Of a stretch of 64,000 nucleotides of DNA, positions 15,468 through 24,653 are shown piece by piece. Position numbers and translations under genes: made by a program. This DNA is from Candidatus Pelagisphaera phototrophica (GTDB taxonomy: Bacteria > Verrucomicrobiota > Verrucomicrobiia > Opitutales > Opitutaceae): the NCBI RefSeq assembly GCF_014529625.1, contig NZ_CP076039.1:2728001-2792000 (forward strand). The letters are read 5' to 3'. Position 1 is the stretch's first letter. Every line of letters starts with the position of its first letter. The notes beneath the pieces were generated by a model. It worked only from the letters and a program-made list of their open reading frames with translations. It ran no database searches and was not told the origin of the DNA.

Positions 15468-15967
15468 ATGTTTGGTATTGGATTTAGCATGCTGTTTTCA
15501 AGAGGCATAGCGTCCCCTATCGAGTTTCCGAAGGAATCCGGAATACGGATTGGCGCCGTTTCATACAAAACCGCTGGAAAGAAGTTCAGTTTATCGTACC
15601 GGGTAAATCTGCCGGCCACGATTACTGGCAAAGGCCGCGTGCGTGAGATTAGGGAGCGAGAAGCCTATCGGGTAAAGTTGTTCATGGATCTGATAGATCA
15701 GTCCCAGAAAGGACTCGTATCCTGCGCTACCAGGAATACGGCTTGGCCGTTAGGGACTTGATCAACCAGATGAAAAAAGCTCCAACCCCAGCTACTACGT
15801 TCCGCGGCGTTTACAGCGTCTCAACAGCCAAGGAAAAGAGTTGGCAAGAAGCTCACCGCATTGAGGAGAGGATTCACTTCACTAAGAAGGTTACCTCGCC
15901 GGAGTAGTACAACGAAGTGTTTTGGAGGGCCAGAAGAGCTCTTGAGCAAGCAGATTTTCCCAGTTAA
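15468..15967 (+). pseudogene. Broken DNA-binding-like gene, R3 copy 1
   Basis: Two frames and a stop interrupt one gene. The first (15468-15720) reads SGIRIGAVSYKTAGKKFSLS and GRVREIREREAYRVKLFMDL. After a one-base shift comes YQEYGLAVRDLINQMKKAP, then VYSVSTAKEKSWQEAHRIEER, a TAG at 15905, and YNEVFWRARRALEQADF up to 15967. The second half matches the minus-strand pieces at 34893-35084 and 34171-34305. The first half weakly recalls short AP2/integrase-type DNA-binding modules. I do not recognise the family. Confidence 0.55.
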
Positions 15968-16033
15968 AAAAATTCATCTACTATTAAGCTTGCCTCCCCA
16001 TCGTGCACCTTTGGTTATAATCCTCTTTAGTTT

Positions 16034-16751
16034 ATGAAGTCCACTTATATTAAAAGCCGCAAAATCGTTGCTGCTAAAAGTCGACCAGTCAGATACTTGG
16101 GATATGCTGCTGGAGAAATCGCTCTTATAATCGTAGGTGTTCTCCTCGCTGTACAAATAAATGATTGGAACGATGCGAGGAAATATAGAAGTGAATGCCT
16201 AGATAATATCTTAAAGTTAAAATTAGATATATATGAAGCGATTGCCAACATTCAGGGTTCAATTGAAAGAATGGAATGATGAATTAGCTAATATAGCAAG
16301 CTTTCTTGCTTCCAAAACTTATGACCCGGCAGAGCAGACTGCTTTTGAAAATGCATTGAACAACATTGCTGCACTCAATCTACCCAAAGTTGATGTAGGA
16401 TTACTAGGTTCAGTGCTGGATGGAGAGACCGAACCCATAGCCTACGACCAAGATTTAGTAGAGCAAGCCTTGGAAATTGAAAGTTTTATAAAATCAAGAC
16501 AGAGTAACATACAAAATAACGTTGATAGAATTGAGCTTATTGTAGGAAATACGTTATCTCAGTTTGTTGGTTTTGGTCAAACTGGAGCATCTATAAAACC
16601 GCTGTACGATATTAATGATCTGAAATCTTCCAAGGAATTCAGTTACAGCGTTCATAGTATAAAAAGTATGCGTGCACGCATCATTAGTTTTAATAAAGGA
16701 ATCGCTGAGGAGCTTGAAAAATTTGGTTCTTTGGTGAAAAGCTACAAATAA
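16034..16751 (+). pseudogene. DUF6090-like membrane protein with a frameshift
   Basis: The N-terminal frame (16034-16279) encodes YLGYAAGEIALIIVGVLLAV followed by QINDWNDARK, the hallmark of DUF6090-like proteins: one span, then a coiled region. It stops at 16277. The second frame (16233-16751) continues naturally with LKEWNDELANIASFLASKTY and the long helical body through 16751. A single-base indel near 16270 explains the break. The intact relative is at 17715-18443. Confidence 0.7.
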
Positions 16752-16796
16752 TAAATTTTTATAGTAAGACCACAATTTAGATTGAAAAGTTAATCT

Positions 16797-17003
16797 ACGT
16801 TAAACCTTTCTGTATACGTTTTAGGATAGCCGGGGAAAGACCGAATTGTTCAAGCCCCCTGATTGTGGTAGTGACACGTTCCAGCCTTCCGATCCCAATG
16901 TCCCCCATGTGAATCGGTGAGGCCTGAATGTGAGAAAGCCACATGCAGGAGACTAAGAAAGACTGGGGTGAAAAAAATATCCGCATGATTAAAAAGAGGG
17001 CTT
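16797..17003 (-). pseudogene. Decayed 5' part of a YHYH nuclease-like gene
   Basis: On the minus strand the DNA aligns along about 200 bases with the start of the gene at 31955. It has the signal-peptide region, then GGHWDRKAGTCHYHNQG (against GGHWDRKAGTHHYHNQG), and it ends at KRIQKGLT where the other continues into the nuclease-like part. The frame is broken in the signal region and the 3' half is missing. Confidence 0.65.
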
Positions 17004-17020
17004 GATAGGGCGTAGTTAAG

Positions 17021-17638
17021 ATGGCAAACACAGGCATGTTAAGAAGGTCTTTAATTCTTGTACTGGTTGGTTTAGCAACAACATCATCTTCAAGTTCATC
17101 TATTGGCTCAGATATAGATCCGAGATACAAAGGAGCATTGGATACGCTATTTGAATACTGGGATTCATTAAATGCGAACGAACTATCAGAAGAACGTATG
17201 AAGGACTTGTTCAGCGAGGAATTCTGTTTCGTTGGGCAGCCAAACTTGTTCTTCAACAACATATCTGAAACGACTGGGTTTTACAACGCTGTGCGAAATG
17301 AAGTATATCCCGCGATATGTAGCCCATACGATTTTGAGGCACTTAAAATAAACAGAATATCATATCTTCCAGTAGAAGAAAATTCAGTATTAATTGGGTT
17401 GATAGACGTTTTCCTTACCACTCCGAATCAAACACCAAGAGTTGCTATGGCGTTTGCTTACAATCTAGTTTTCGACGAAAATAAGGGAAAATGGCTGATG
17501 AATAGTCTACTAAATTTCAGTGTAGATTCATATCCGAAAAATTGGAAACAACTGGATGTAGAACCTCGCTGGAAATATAACGATCAAAAACCAGTTGAAG
17601 AATTAAGGCATATATTAGCCCGTGAGGTGACCCCCTAG
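17021..17638 (+). CDS. Hypothetical secreted protein
   Basis: This 205-residue protein has a signal peptide (RRSLILVLVGLATTSSSSSS). The rest has the look of an NTF2/SnoaL-like cone: helix LDTLFEYWDSLNANEL, RMKDLFSEEFCFVG, then strands NSVLIGLIDVFLTT, PRVAMAFAYNLVFDENKGKW and LLNFSVDSYP. No catalytic pattern can be named. Its 5' end abuts the decayed YHYH remnant on the other strand. Confidence 0.6.
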   Translation: MANTGMLRRSLILVLVGLATTSSSSSSIGSDIDPRYKGALDTLFEYWDSLNANELSEERMKDLFSEEFCFVGQPNLFFNNISETTGFYNAVRNEVYPAICSPYDFEALKINRISYLPVEENSVLIGLIDVFLTTPNQTPRVAMAFAYNLVFDENKGKWLMNSLLNFSVDSYPKNWKQLDVEPRWKYNDQKPVEELRHILAREVTP

Positions 17639-17714
17639 GCAAATTCGTAGAGGTTGAATGACCTTTATACTGGAGCGTTTATACATTTGGGGAAAGAAGA
17701 CGTAGAAAATATTT

Positions 17715-18443
17715 ATGAATATATCATTTTTTAGATTTTTCAGAAGTAGGTTTAATGGTGAAAGAAGTGCATTCTCTTATCTAGTGTACGCGTTAGGAGA
17801 ACTGATTCTGATAGCTTTAGGCATCCTTCTTGCACTGCAAGTCGACAACTGGAATCAGAGCCGATTGGACAGAATCCGAGAACGAGTGCTATTAGCAGAG
17901 ATTCACGATGAATTTCTTTTTAATAAGTCGGAGTTGATTCATACGGCCGGCATTTTTTCTAAAGTTCGAGAGAACTGTGCAAACCTCGTTCAACTGATCT
18001 CGGAAAAAACAGCAACATTTGATGAAGCACTTTTAAGTTCTTTCCTAATGGGTATTACAAGTGCTGGCACCGCAGACCTTTCAAAGGCGACTATAGACAC
18101 GTTAAAAAACACCTCTTCTTTTCAAATTATAAGAAACGACGAATTGAGAAGTACCTTAATACTTTGGGAAAGTCTTTTATCAGACTACAAGGAGAGAGAA
18201 AAAAGAGCGGAAGATTTTGCTATTGAGCGTTTGACACCATTTCTATCAAAAAGAGTACCTCTCCCATATCACCTGGGTATAAGTGATCCGAGAGTCGATA
18301 AGTCTTTCATTGAGGATATCGAGTTCGAAAACTTGATCAGAGGTAGGGGAAGGTTAATCAGCACCTTTTTGAATATGGCGGAGGGTGATAATCCAAAGCT
18401 GATGGAAACAATCGAAAGGATAATTGCACTTTCTGGCGACTAA
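17715..18443 (+). CDS. DUF6090-like membrane protein
   Basis: This 242-residue protein has one span at about 24-46 (YALGELILIALGILLAL) followed at once by QVDNWNQSRLDRIRERVLLAEI, the DUF6090-like signature. A long predominantly helical extracytoplasmic region (IHDEFLFNKSELIHTAG, TIDTLKNTSSFQII) follows. It is the intact counterpart of the frameshifted copy at 16034-16751; the two are diverged, so this is an older duplication. Function of the family is unknown. Immediately downstream the DNA becomes extremely AT-rich. Confidence 0.75.
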   Translation: MNISFFRFFRSRFNGERSAFSYLVYALGELILIALGILLALQVDNWNQSRLDRIRERVLLAEIHDEFLFNKSELIHTAGIFSKVRENCANLVQLISEKTATFDEALLSSFLMGITSAGTADLSKATIDTLKNTSSFQIIRNDELRSTLILWESLLSDYKEREKRAEDFAIERLTPFLSKRVPLPYHLGISDPRVDKSFIEDIEFENLIRGRGRLISTFLNMAEGDNPKLMETIERIIALSGD

Positions 18444-18464
18444 AAGGTGCCATTACGATTTCAA

Positions 18465-18886
18465 TGATTCGGTGTCCGTGAACATCTGTTTTTTGATTTA
18501 TTTTTTGACATTTTATAATCGCCATCAAAGGTGTAAATCCATTTATAAATTCAAATGGGTATTTAGGATCATAACAATCTCCCATTATTTCTTTGGGCCA
18601 TTTTTTAAGAGAATAGTTTACATTTGCATTTTTTTTGTTTTACGAGATATTCTATAAAATCAAGTTTATTATAATTATTACATGCCAATAACAAAGGAGT
18701 TGAATAATCAATAAAACGAAAATCTGGAAATGTCGAATCAATATCATTTACTCTTTTTATTAAAATTTCACAGTTTTCGTTTTCTATAATTCGTGAGCGT
18801 AAATCAGTCCATATCAACTTAGGTTGTCTATATGGAGGAAAATTAGTTATAATATCATCAGTATAATGACAATTTAGAGCAAACAT
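18465..18886 (-). pseudogene. Ankyrin-repeat-like gene, frameshifted and truncated
   Basis: The minus-strand frame from 18886 reads RFIDYSTPLLLACNNYNKLD and FIEYLVKQKKC, an ankyrin-like unit, and stops at 18605. One base over, the sequence continues with EFINGFTPLMAIIKCQKINQ, another unit of the same kind, down to about 18465, where AT-rich DNA ends. The frameshift is next to a run of eight A/T bases. Such ankyrin proteins in very AT-rich DNA are typical of large eukaryotic DNA viruses and some intracellular bacteria. Confidence 0.55.
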
Positions 18887-18950
18887 AATATCAGTTTATA
18901 AACTTAAATCAAAATTTTGATTTAAAAAAATATAATAAATATTATTTAAA

Positions 18951-21404
18951 ATGTGTGATGAAAAACAAATAGTTTTAGTTTCAACAGGTACATTTCAAGA
19001 TTACATAAAAGAAAATATAAATCAATTACTCAAATTCGAATTTGATATCCATGTTATTGTAGATTTTACATTTTTTAAAGAAATGTATAAATATAAATCT
19101 TCTATTAAACTAATTGACTCCGCTACTTTACAAACAGATTTTGATAAAAAATCAAAATTAGACAAAAATTTTAGAGGTGGTTTTTGGAATTATGCATCAA
19201 AACGCCTTTTTCTAGTATATGAGTACATTAAAATGAAAAATCTTACAAATGTAATTCATCTAGAAAACGATGTTTTATTATATAGTAGTCTAAACTATAA
19301 TTTTGAAGAAAAAATATATATAACCATGGATTCAAATAATAGATGTATTCCAGGGATTATATATATTCCAAAATATGATTTATTTACAAATTTGATTGAA
19401 AATTATGATTTTACAAAAAACGATATGATTAATTTATCAAATTTCTACAACAATAACACAGATATTGTGAAGACATTTCCAATTATTGATGACAGTTTAG
19501 ATATATCTATTTATAACGAAAATTTTCAAGAATTTAATAGTATTTTTGATGCGGCTGCGATTGGTCAATATTTAGGAGGAGTTGATCCAGGAAATATAGC
19601 TGGTAATACAACTGGATTTGTAAATGAGACTTGTGAAATCAAGTATGATAAATACAAGTTTAAATGGGTAAAAAAAAGAGATGATTTTTTCCCATATATT
19701 GAAATTAAAGATAAATTAATAGCTATTAACAATCTTCATATACATTGTAAGAAATTGATAAATTTTAGGATGATAAACCCAGTTGTAAATAAATATATTA
19801 AGAAATACATGAACACGTTCATAACTGGTGAAAAAATACAATTCTCCTGTGATCATTTCGTTGGCACCGATGAAGATTTTAGATTTAATCCAAATGTTGC
19901 TCAATATAAAAATAGATTTATTTATCTTGGTAATAATGCAAATATTGATAATAAACTATTGGTATTTTGTTATACACATTTATTGGGTAATATTGAAAAA
20001 TTAGTTAGAACATTAAAAGGGCTACAAAATCCATTCAAATTAGTATTACACAACAGCGACGGATCGTTTGACAGAAAACATATTATTTTATTCGAAAAAC
20101 TGCCTTTATTACAATGCATATACGCCCAAAATATCAATGTTGAAGATGAAAAAGTGTTTCCTTTACCAATTGGTTTAGCTAACTCCCAATGGACACATGG
20201 CAATTCTAAAATACATCAAACAGTTTATGATATGCCTATTGAAAAATCCAAGGTAATATATTTTAATTTTTCCAAAAATACCAATAAAATAAAACGTGTT
20301 AGATGCTATAATGATATTATTAAAAAAGGAATAACTTGGAATAATAATATCCCTTATAAAGAATATTTAATTGAGTTGAAAAGACATAAATTTGCTATAT
20401 GTCCTGAAGGAAATGGAATAGATACACATCGGTTTTGGGAATGTTTATATATGAATACAATTCCCATTTGTTTGAAAAATAAAATAACTGAGCATTATAA
20501 GAAATATTTTCCATTAATTTTATTAGATGATTGGAAAGAACTTGATGTAAGCAAGCTATCCTATTCGGCAATTAATCATCAATATTTAGATATGGAATTT
20601 ATAAAGATATGTAATTTAGAAAATATGAGTACAAATCAAATAAATAATAATTTACAGACAGTAGAAAAATCATCTTTTAATACAAATTTATTTGACATAG
20701 TAATATTAGTTGGGCCAAATGATAAATCGGTTATTGAACAACAAATAAAATATACTCAAAAAAATATTATTGGTTATAGAAATATTTATTTAATTTGCTA
20801 TGATCCATCAATAATAATTGATGGGTGTACCACTATTAATGAAAATATTTTCCCATTTAATATAGAAACAGTTGCAAAATATCACGGAAAATTAGATAGA
20901 AATGGATGGTATTTACAGCAATTATTTAAATTATATTCTGGTAAAATCATTCCAAATATTTTGGATAAATATTTAGTTATTGATTGTGACACATTTTTCT
21001 TAAAACCAACTACTTTTGTGGAAAATAATAAATGCCTTTATAATTATGGTACAGAATATCATAAACCATACTTTCACCATATGGAAAAATTAGATAAAGG
21101 TTTGATTAAAGTTGATAAAAATAAATCAGGTATTTGTCACCACATGATATTTGAGACAAAATATATAGATGAACTTATTGCTAAAATTGAAAAAAATCAT
21201 AATGATTTATTTTACAACGTGTTTTTAAAAACAGTGACAGATAAAAAAAAATCAGGGGCATCAGAATTTGAAATTTATTTTAACTATATGTTAAAATATA
21301 ATACCGATGAAATACAAATTAGAAAATTAAGTTGGGAAAACGTAAATAAACTAGAAACTAATAGCAATTATGATTATATATCATATCATTGGTATATGAG
21401 ATGA
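18951..21404 (+). CDS. Three-domain glycosyltransferase-like protein in AT-rich DNA
   Basis: This 817-residue protein has three sugar-transfer-like domains. Residues about 1-265 include NVIHLENDVLLYSS, an acidic nucleotide-sugar-binding motif, and FDAAAIGQYLGGVDPGN. Residues about 310-560 are exostosin-like (GT47), with FPLPIGLANSQW and KFAICPEGNGIDTHRFWECL followed by NTIPICLKN. Residues about 580-817 match DUF6492, with NGWYLQQLFKLY, YLVIDCDTFFLKP, NYGTEYHKPYF and SGASEFEIYFNYML. The DNA is extremely A+T-rich and codon use is unlike the rest of the window. Similar fused enzymes occur in large DNA viruses, marine phages and capsule loci. It probably modifies surface glycans. Confidence 0.85.
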   Translation: MCDEKQIVLVSTGTFQDYIKENINQLLKFEFDIHVIVDFTFFKEMYKYKSSIKLIDSATLQTDFDKKSKLDKNFRGGFWNYASKRLFLVYEYIKMKNLTNVIHLENDVLLYSSLNYNFEEKIYITMDSNNRCIPGIIYIPKYDLFTNLIENYDFTKNDMINLSNFYNNNTDIVKTFPIIDDSLDISIYNENFQEFNSIFDAAAIGQYLGGVDPGNIAGNTTGFVNETCEIKYDKYKFKWVKKRDDFFPYIEIKDKLIAINNLHIHCKKLINFRMINPVVNKYIKKYMNTFITGEKIQFSCDHFVGTDEDFRFNPNVAQYKNRFIYLGNNANIDNKLLVFCYTHLLGNIEKLVRTLKGLQNPFKLVLHNSDGSFDRKHIILFEKLPLLQCIYAQNINVEDEKVFPLPIGLANSQWTHGNSKIHQTVYDMPIEKSKVIYFNFSKNTNKIKRVRCYNDIIKKGITWNNNIPYKEYLIELKRHKFAICPEGNGIDTHRFWECLYMNTIPICLKNKITEHYKKYFPLILLDDWKELDVSKLSYSAINHQYLDMEFIKICNLENMSTNQINNNLQTVEKSSFNTNLFDIVILVGPNDKSVIEQQIKYTQKNIIGYRNIYLICYDPSIIIDGCTTINENIFPFNIETVAKYHGKLDRNGWYLQQLFKLYSGKIIPNILDKYLVIDCDTFFLKPTTFVENNKCLYNYGTEYHKPYFHHMEKLDKGLIKVDKNKSGICHHMIFETKYIDELIAKIEKNHNDLFYNVFLKTVTDKKKSGASEFEIYFNYMLKYNTDEIQIRKLSWENVNKLETNSNYDYISYHWYMR

Positions 21405-21589
21405 GACTTGCCATATTTTTAATTGTCTTTTTATTGTTAATAATTTGCTTATTTTAAGGAAATGTTGGATTTTCATACACATATTAAAAAAAGTTTAGAC
21501 ATAATTTTTAAGAACATGTTTAAGTTTTGATTTCAAAATTTTAATTTAATTTATAATCAAAGTTGTATATAACATTTTATGTTTAGATT

Positions 21590-22546
21590 TCACTCCACTG
21601 AACTCCTGACTATTTTAAGATCACTAGTTACAACGGCTCCTACGGCTCCATGAGAAAGATTGTCATCGGTTATGTCCAGTGCTCCCGCGAGCAATTGGGC
21701 TGCTCGGATACCAGTGCAATGAGCACCTACAATCTGCTGGATTCCATATCTCTTCAAAGACTTCGCTGTATTAAGAATGAAATCATCGCTTGATCGAAAC
21801 AAGTGAAGACCTCCAATTAAGCCGTATATTCCGATGTTCTCATAATTAGAAAACGCATCTGCAGTGTTTAACAGTCCGGAATGACCGCAGCCCGACATTA
21901 TATACCAACCCTTCTTTGTTAGTATCCCTAAAGATTGATCATCCGCTACTAAATCTGCTTTAAGATTACCATTTTCCCATAAGAAAAAGCCAGGAGATAC
22001 GATCACCTTTTCAAATTTTCTCTCGACGGGACCAGACAATACTAAATTTTTGGATATCTCGAGAGGTCCCTTGACAACAATAAAATTAATCCCCAATAAA
22101 CTCGCTTCTGTGGCGAAATCACTTACTCGATCAAATCCTCCAATGAAGCCTCGGAGATCGCCTTTTTCATCATATCTTTGGTCAAAGAATCCATTCGCCA
22201 CGTAAACCTTCGTGAAGGCTTTGGGATTATCTGCCATGAATGCTTTTCTTAGCTTCAACAGTCCACCGGTATGATCCCCGTGGAAGTGGCTTAGAACGAC
22301 CTTCTCAACTTTGCCAAGATCCTTTTTTAACAAATTTGCGTTGTGAAGAACGGTATTTTCGTCGAACCCGGTATCAAAAATTACAGATTCGTTTTCTCCT
22401 TCTAACAAGGCTGAGAAGCTCCACTCTCCGACACCGCCGAAATTGGCAATGTTCGTTGCCAAAACGGTTATTTCGTAGGTGGAACTTAATGATGAACATT
22501 TAAACAAGAAATAAAAGATGAACATCTTTTTAGAAAAAATCGGCAT
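21590..22546 (-). CDS. MBL-fold metallo-hydrolase, secreted
   Basis: This 318-residue protein has an N-terminal hydrophobic segment (MFIFYFLFKCSSLSS) and a metallo-beta-lactamase fold. The metal motif is SHFHGDHTGG (H87, H89, D91, H92); further ligands are in MSGCGHSGLLN and GAHCTGIRA. The layout, with VIFDTGFDE before the motif and GGLHLF late, matches the MBL subgroup around dihydropteroate-type phosphoribosyl synthases and related lactamases. The substrate is unknown. It borders the AT island, whose composition ends just before its stop. Confidence 0.85.
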   Translation of the reverse strand: MPIFSKKMFIFYFLFKCSSLSSTYEITVLATNIANFGGVGEWSFSALLEGENESVIFDTGFDENTVLHNANLLKKDLGKVEKVVLSHFHGDHTGGLLKLRKAFMADNPKAFTKVYVANGFFDQRYDEKGDLRGFIGGFDRVSDFATEASLLGINFIVVKGPLEISKNLVLSGPVERKFEKVIVSPGFFLWENGNLKADLVADDQSLGILTKKGWYIMSGCGHSGLLNTADAFSNYENIGIYGLIGGLHLFRSSDDFILNTAKSLKRYGIQQIVGAHCTGIRAAQLLAGALDITDDNLSHGAVGAVVTSDLKIVRSSVE

Positions 22547-23115
22547 TGTGGTAGGGAATTAGAATAGCTTGAGATTTTTGAGCGAGTAAAATATCTGCTG
22601 GATGGTGTGCTGACCACAAGCCAACCCGAAGCTGGTGGAGTAGTGGGAACATGTTTTCCGTAACCGTCATCTCAAAAATCGGACAAAAACTAGCTTTTAT
22701 TTACGTTTTTAACACAAGACCTGCTCTCTGCTGCTGAGAAAGGGAAGACCTTTTTGAGGGACTAGGTTTGCGTGTCTGAGATTCAGTGTCCTCCCGTGCG
22801 TGTATCGGTCCCATTTGCTCCTTCAATCACTCGGAGTTGTTAGAAACGAGAAGGCGTGAATCCGTTTGAGTTGGTCCCTCATTCCAATCTGAGCCATTGA
22901 AAGCTAAGGAGGAGTAGATATTCTCTCAGCACGGAATACATTTGCCCCGAATCTCTTCCTGTTATGGGGGTAAATGAGGGTGGAGTGCGTCAAGAGGAGT
23001 CTCAGCATTCTAGAAAACCTCTCAATGACGTCCCGCCCAAGCTTCCAATTCAAGTTGCTGACTTTCGGCCCAAACCAAATATTGACGCCAGTTATGTCCT
23101 AATGGATATTTCGAT
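22547..23115. other. Intergenic region between divergent genes
   Basis: About 570 bases separate the MBL gene (minus) and the serine hydrolase gene (plus). Both promoters should be here. Short frames exist but none has family resemblance or a plausible start; I see nothing else. Confidence 0.4.
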
Positions 23116-24528
23116 ATGGCGAAGCGTCTTAAAACGAATTACGAGTCACGGCTGGACGCCGCGGCCGAAACGATTGTAAATAATGATCACTGCCCTATCC
23201 CCGGGCTGGTAATAATGGCTCGACGCGGCGAGGACGTTTATCAGAAGGCGTTCGGATATGCAGATAAAGAGGCTGGGCGGCTGATGACTAATGACGCTCA
23301 ATTCCGTTGCTTTTCGATGACAAAGGTTCTCACAACCTCGATAGCTCTGATGTTGAGAGACCAAGGCCTACTTGAATTGGAAGCCCCGGTGGAGACTTAC
23401 TTACCCGCATTCGGGCGCCAGTTTGAAGTGCTTCATGAGGCGCCGCATGGAGAGCCAGGTGCCTTCAAGGTCCCCTACACTTCGTTTATGACGGGGAAGA
23501 CCCAAAACCTTTCTTTCACGAAAACAGCTGCGCAAAACAAGATTCTCGTTAAGCACTGCTTGTCCGAGTCAACAGGTATAGGCTATGATATGTGGACCGA
23601 TTTCGACTTGGTATACAATCAATCTCTTTTCGGCCACCAGTACGGCGTAGCCCAAGCTCTCAGGCGTCAAAAGGGCTTAGGTTTTTACTCTTCTAACTCG
23701 ATTATCGGGCAAAATGCGACACTAGAAGAATATTGCGATGCTATTGCTGAAGCAGGTTATTTGACAGACGAGCCCGGAACCTTCAGCTATGGACTGGGTG
23801 CTTTATTAATGGGCAGAATAATAGAAGTTGTTTGCGAGAGGGTGTTAGGAAAACACGAACGATTCTCCCGCATTTGCGAGAAAAAATTATTCGAACCGCT
23901 TGGAATGTCTTCCGCGGCTTTTTACTTAAATGATGGAGACCCGCGAATAGCCAAAATACCACAACTGTATGCCGCGACTGCAAATGAGGGCTCTGGCCCC
24001 TCTGGTGCGATAGATGTTAAGCCCTACGTCAAATGCCTTCCCATGGTGGATGATTTCCCGAACACGGTAACTACTGCCCACTTTGAGGGCCCTCGATCTT
24101 GCGATAGCGGCGATACTGGGTCCTGTATGACTGTACTTGATTACTCGAAGTTTTATGAAATGCTTCTTGCAGGAGGTTGCACTCCCAACGGAAGAAGGAT
24201 CCTGAAAGAACAATCTGTTCGCGATTTAGCTTATGGACAATTTTCTGATCTTGATCGCCAATCTAAGATCGCTCGAGCCTTCGGGTTAACCGGCGAGGCA
24301 GCATCGTTCAACTACGGTTGGGCCGTCGAGGCCAAGACCGACAAGTCGCCACACTGCAACCACTGGTCTGGGTATGCTAATAACCACGGAAGACTGTACA
24401 TAGAGGAAGATTCCTACATCCTTCTATTTCCCCAGTTCATGGCCTCGACACCCGCCAGTTTTCCATTAGGGGAACCGGTTATTAAAGAACCTATGATCGC
24501 AGCTTTTCTCTCAGAATGGGAGTACTAG
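23116..24528 (+). CDS. Serine hydrolase, class C beta-lactamase/esterase family
   Basis: This 470-residue protein has the penicillin-recognising fold. The nucleophile motif SMTK is at residues 67-70, in the context QFRCFSMTKVLTTSIALML. The second motif is around FSYGLGALLMGRII (Y225), and HWSGYANN near the end matches the H-x-G box. LFEPLGMSSAAFYL and SGDTGSCMTVLDYSKFYEML are also typical of this family of esterases and beta-lactamase-like enzymes. No signal peptide is visible, so it is probably cytoplasmic. It stands alone. Confidence 0.88.
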   Translation: MAKRLKTNYESRLDAAAETIVNNDHCPIPGLVIMARRGEDVYQKAFGYADKEAGRLMTNDAQFRCFSMTKVLTTSIALMLRDQGLLELEAPVETYLPAFGRQFEVLHEAPHGEPGAFKVPYTSFMTGKTQNLSFTKTAAQNKILVKHCLSESTGIGYDMWTDFDLVYNQSLFGHQYGVAQALRRQKGLGFYSSNSIIGQNATLEEYCDAIAEAGYLTDEPGTFSYGLGALLMGRIIEVVCERVLGKHERFSRICEKKLFEPLGMSSAAFYLNDGDPRIAKIPQLYAATANEGSGPSGAIDVKPYVKCLPMVDDFPNTVTTAHFEGPRSCDSGDTGSCMTVLDYSKFYEMLLAGGCTPNGRRILKEQSVRDLAYGQFSDLDRQSKIARAFGLTGEAASFNYGWAVEAKTDKSPHCNHWSGYANNHGRLYIEEDSYILLFPQFMASTPASFPLGEPVIKEPMIAAFLSEWEY

Positions 24529-24653
24529 TAAATAGCCCGTCAAGCGACCCTCCAGCTCGCAATGTTGTCAGCCACCTTTGGCCGTTTACGTCGCGATAGC
24601 TGGGCTGTAAACCAATAGAATTGATCAATTAATGGGCCGTTCTTAAACTTGCT

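Noticed and set aside
16795-17262. 155-residue minus-strand ORF
   Set aside because: Its longer part is antisense to the secreted protein at 17021; only the YHYH remnant inside it, in another frame, is meaningful.
22964-23179. 71-residue plus-strand ORF before the serine hydrolase
   Set aside because: No family resemblance, overlaps the start of the hydrolase in another frame.
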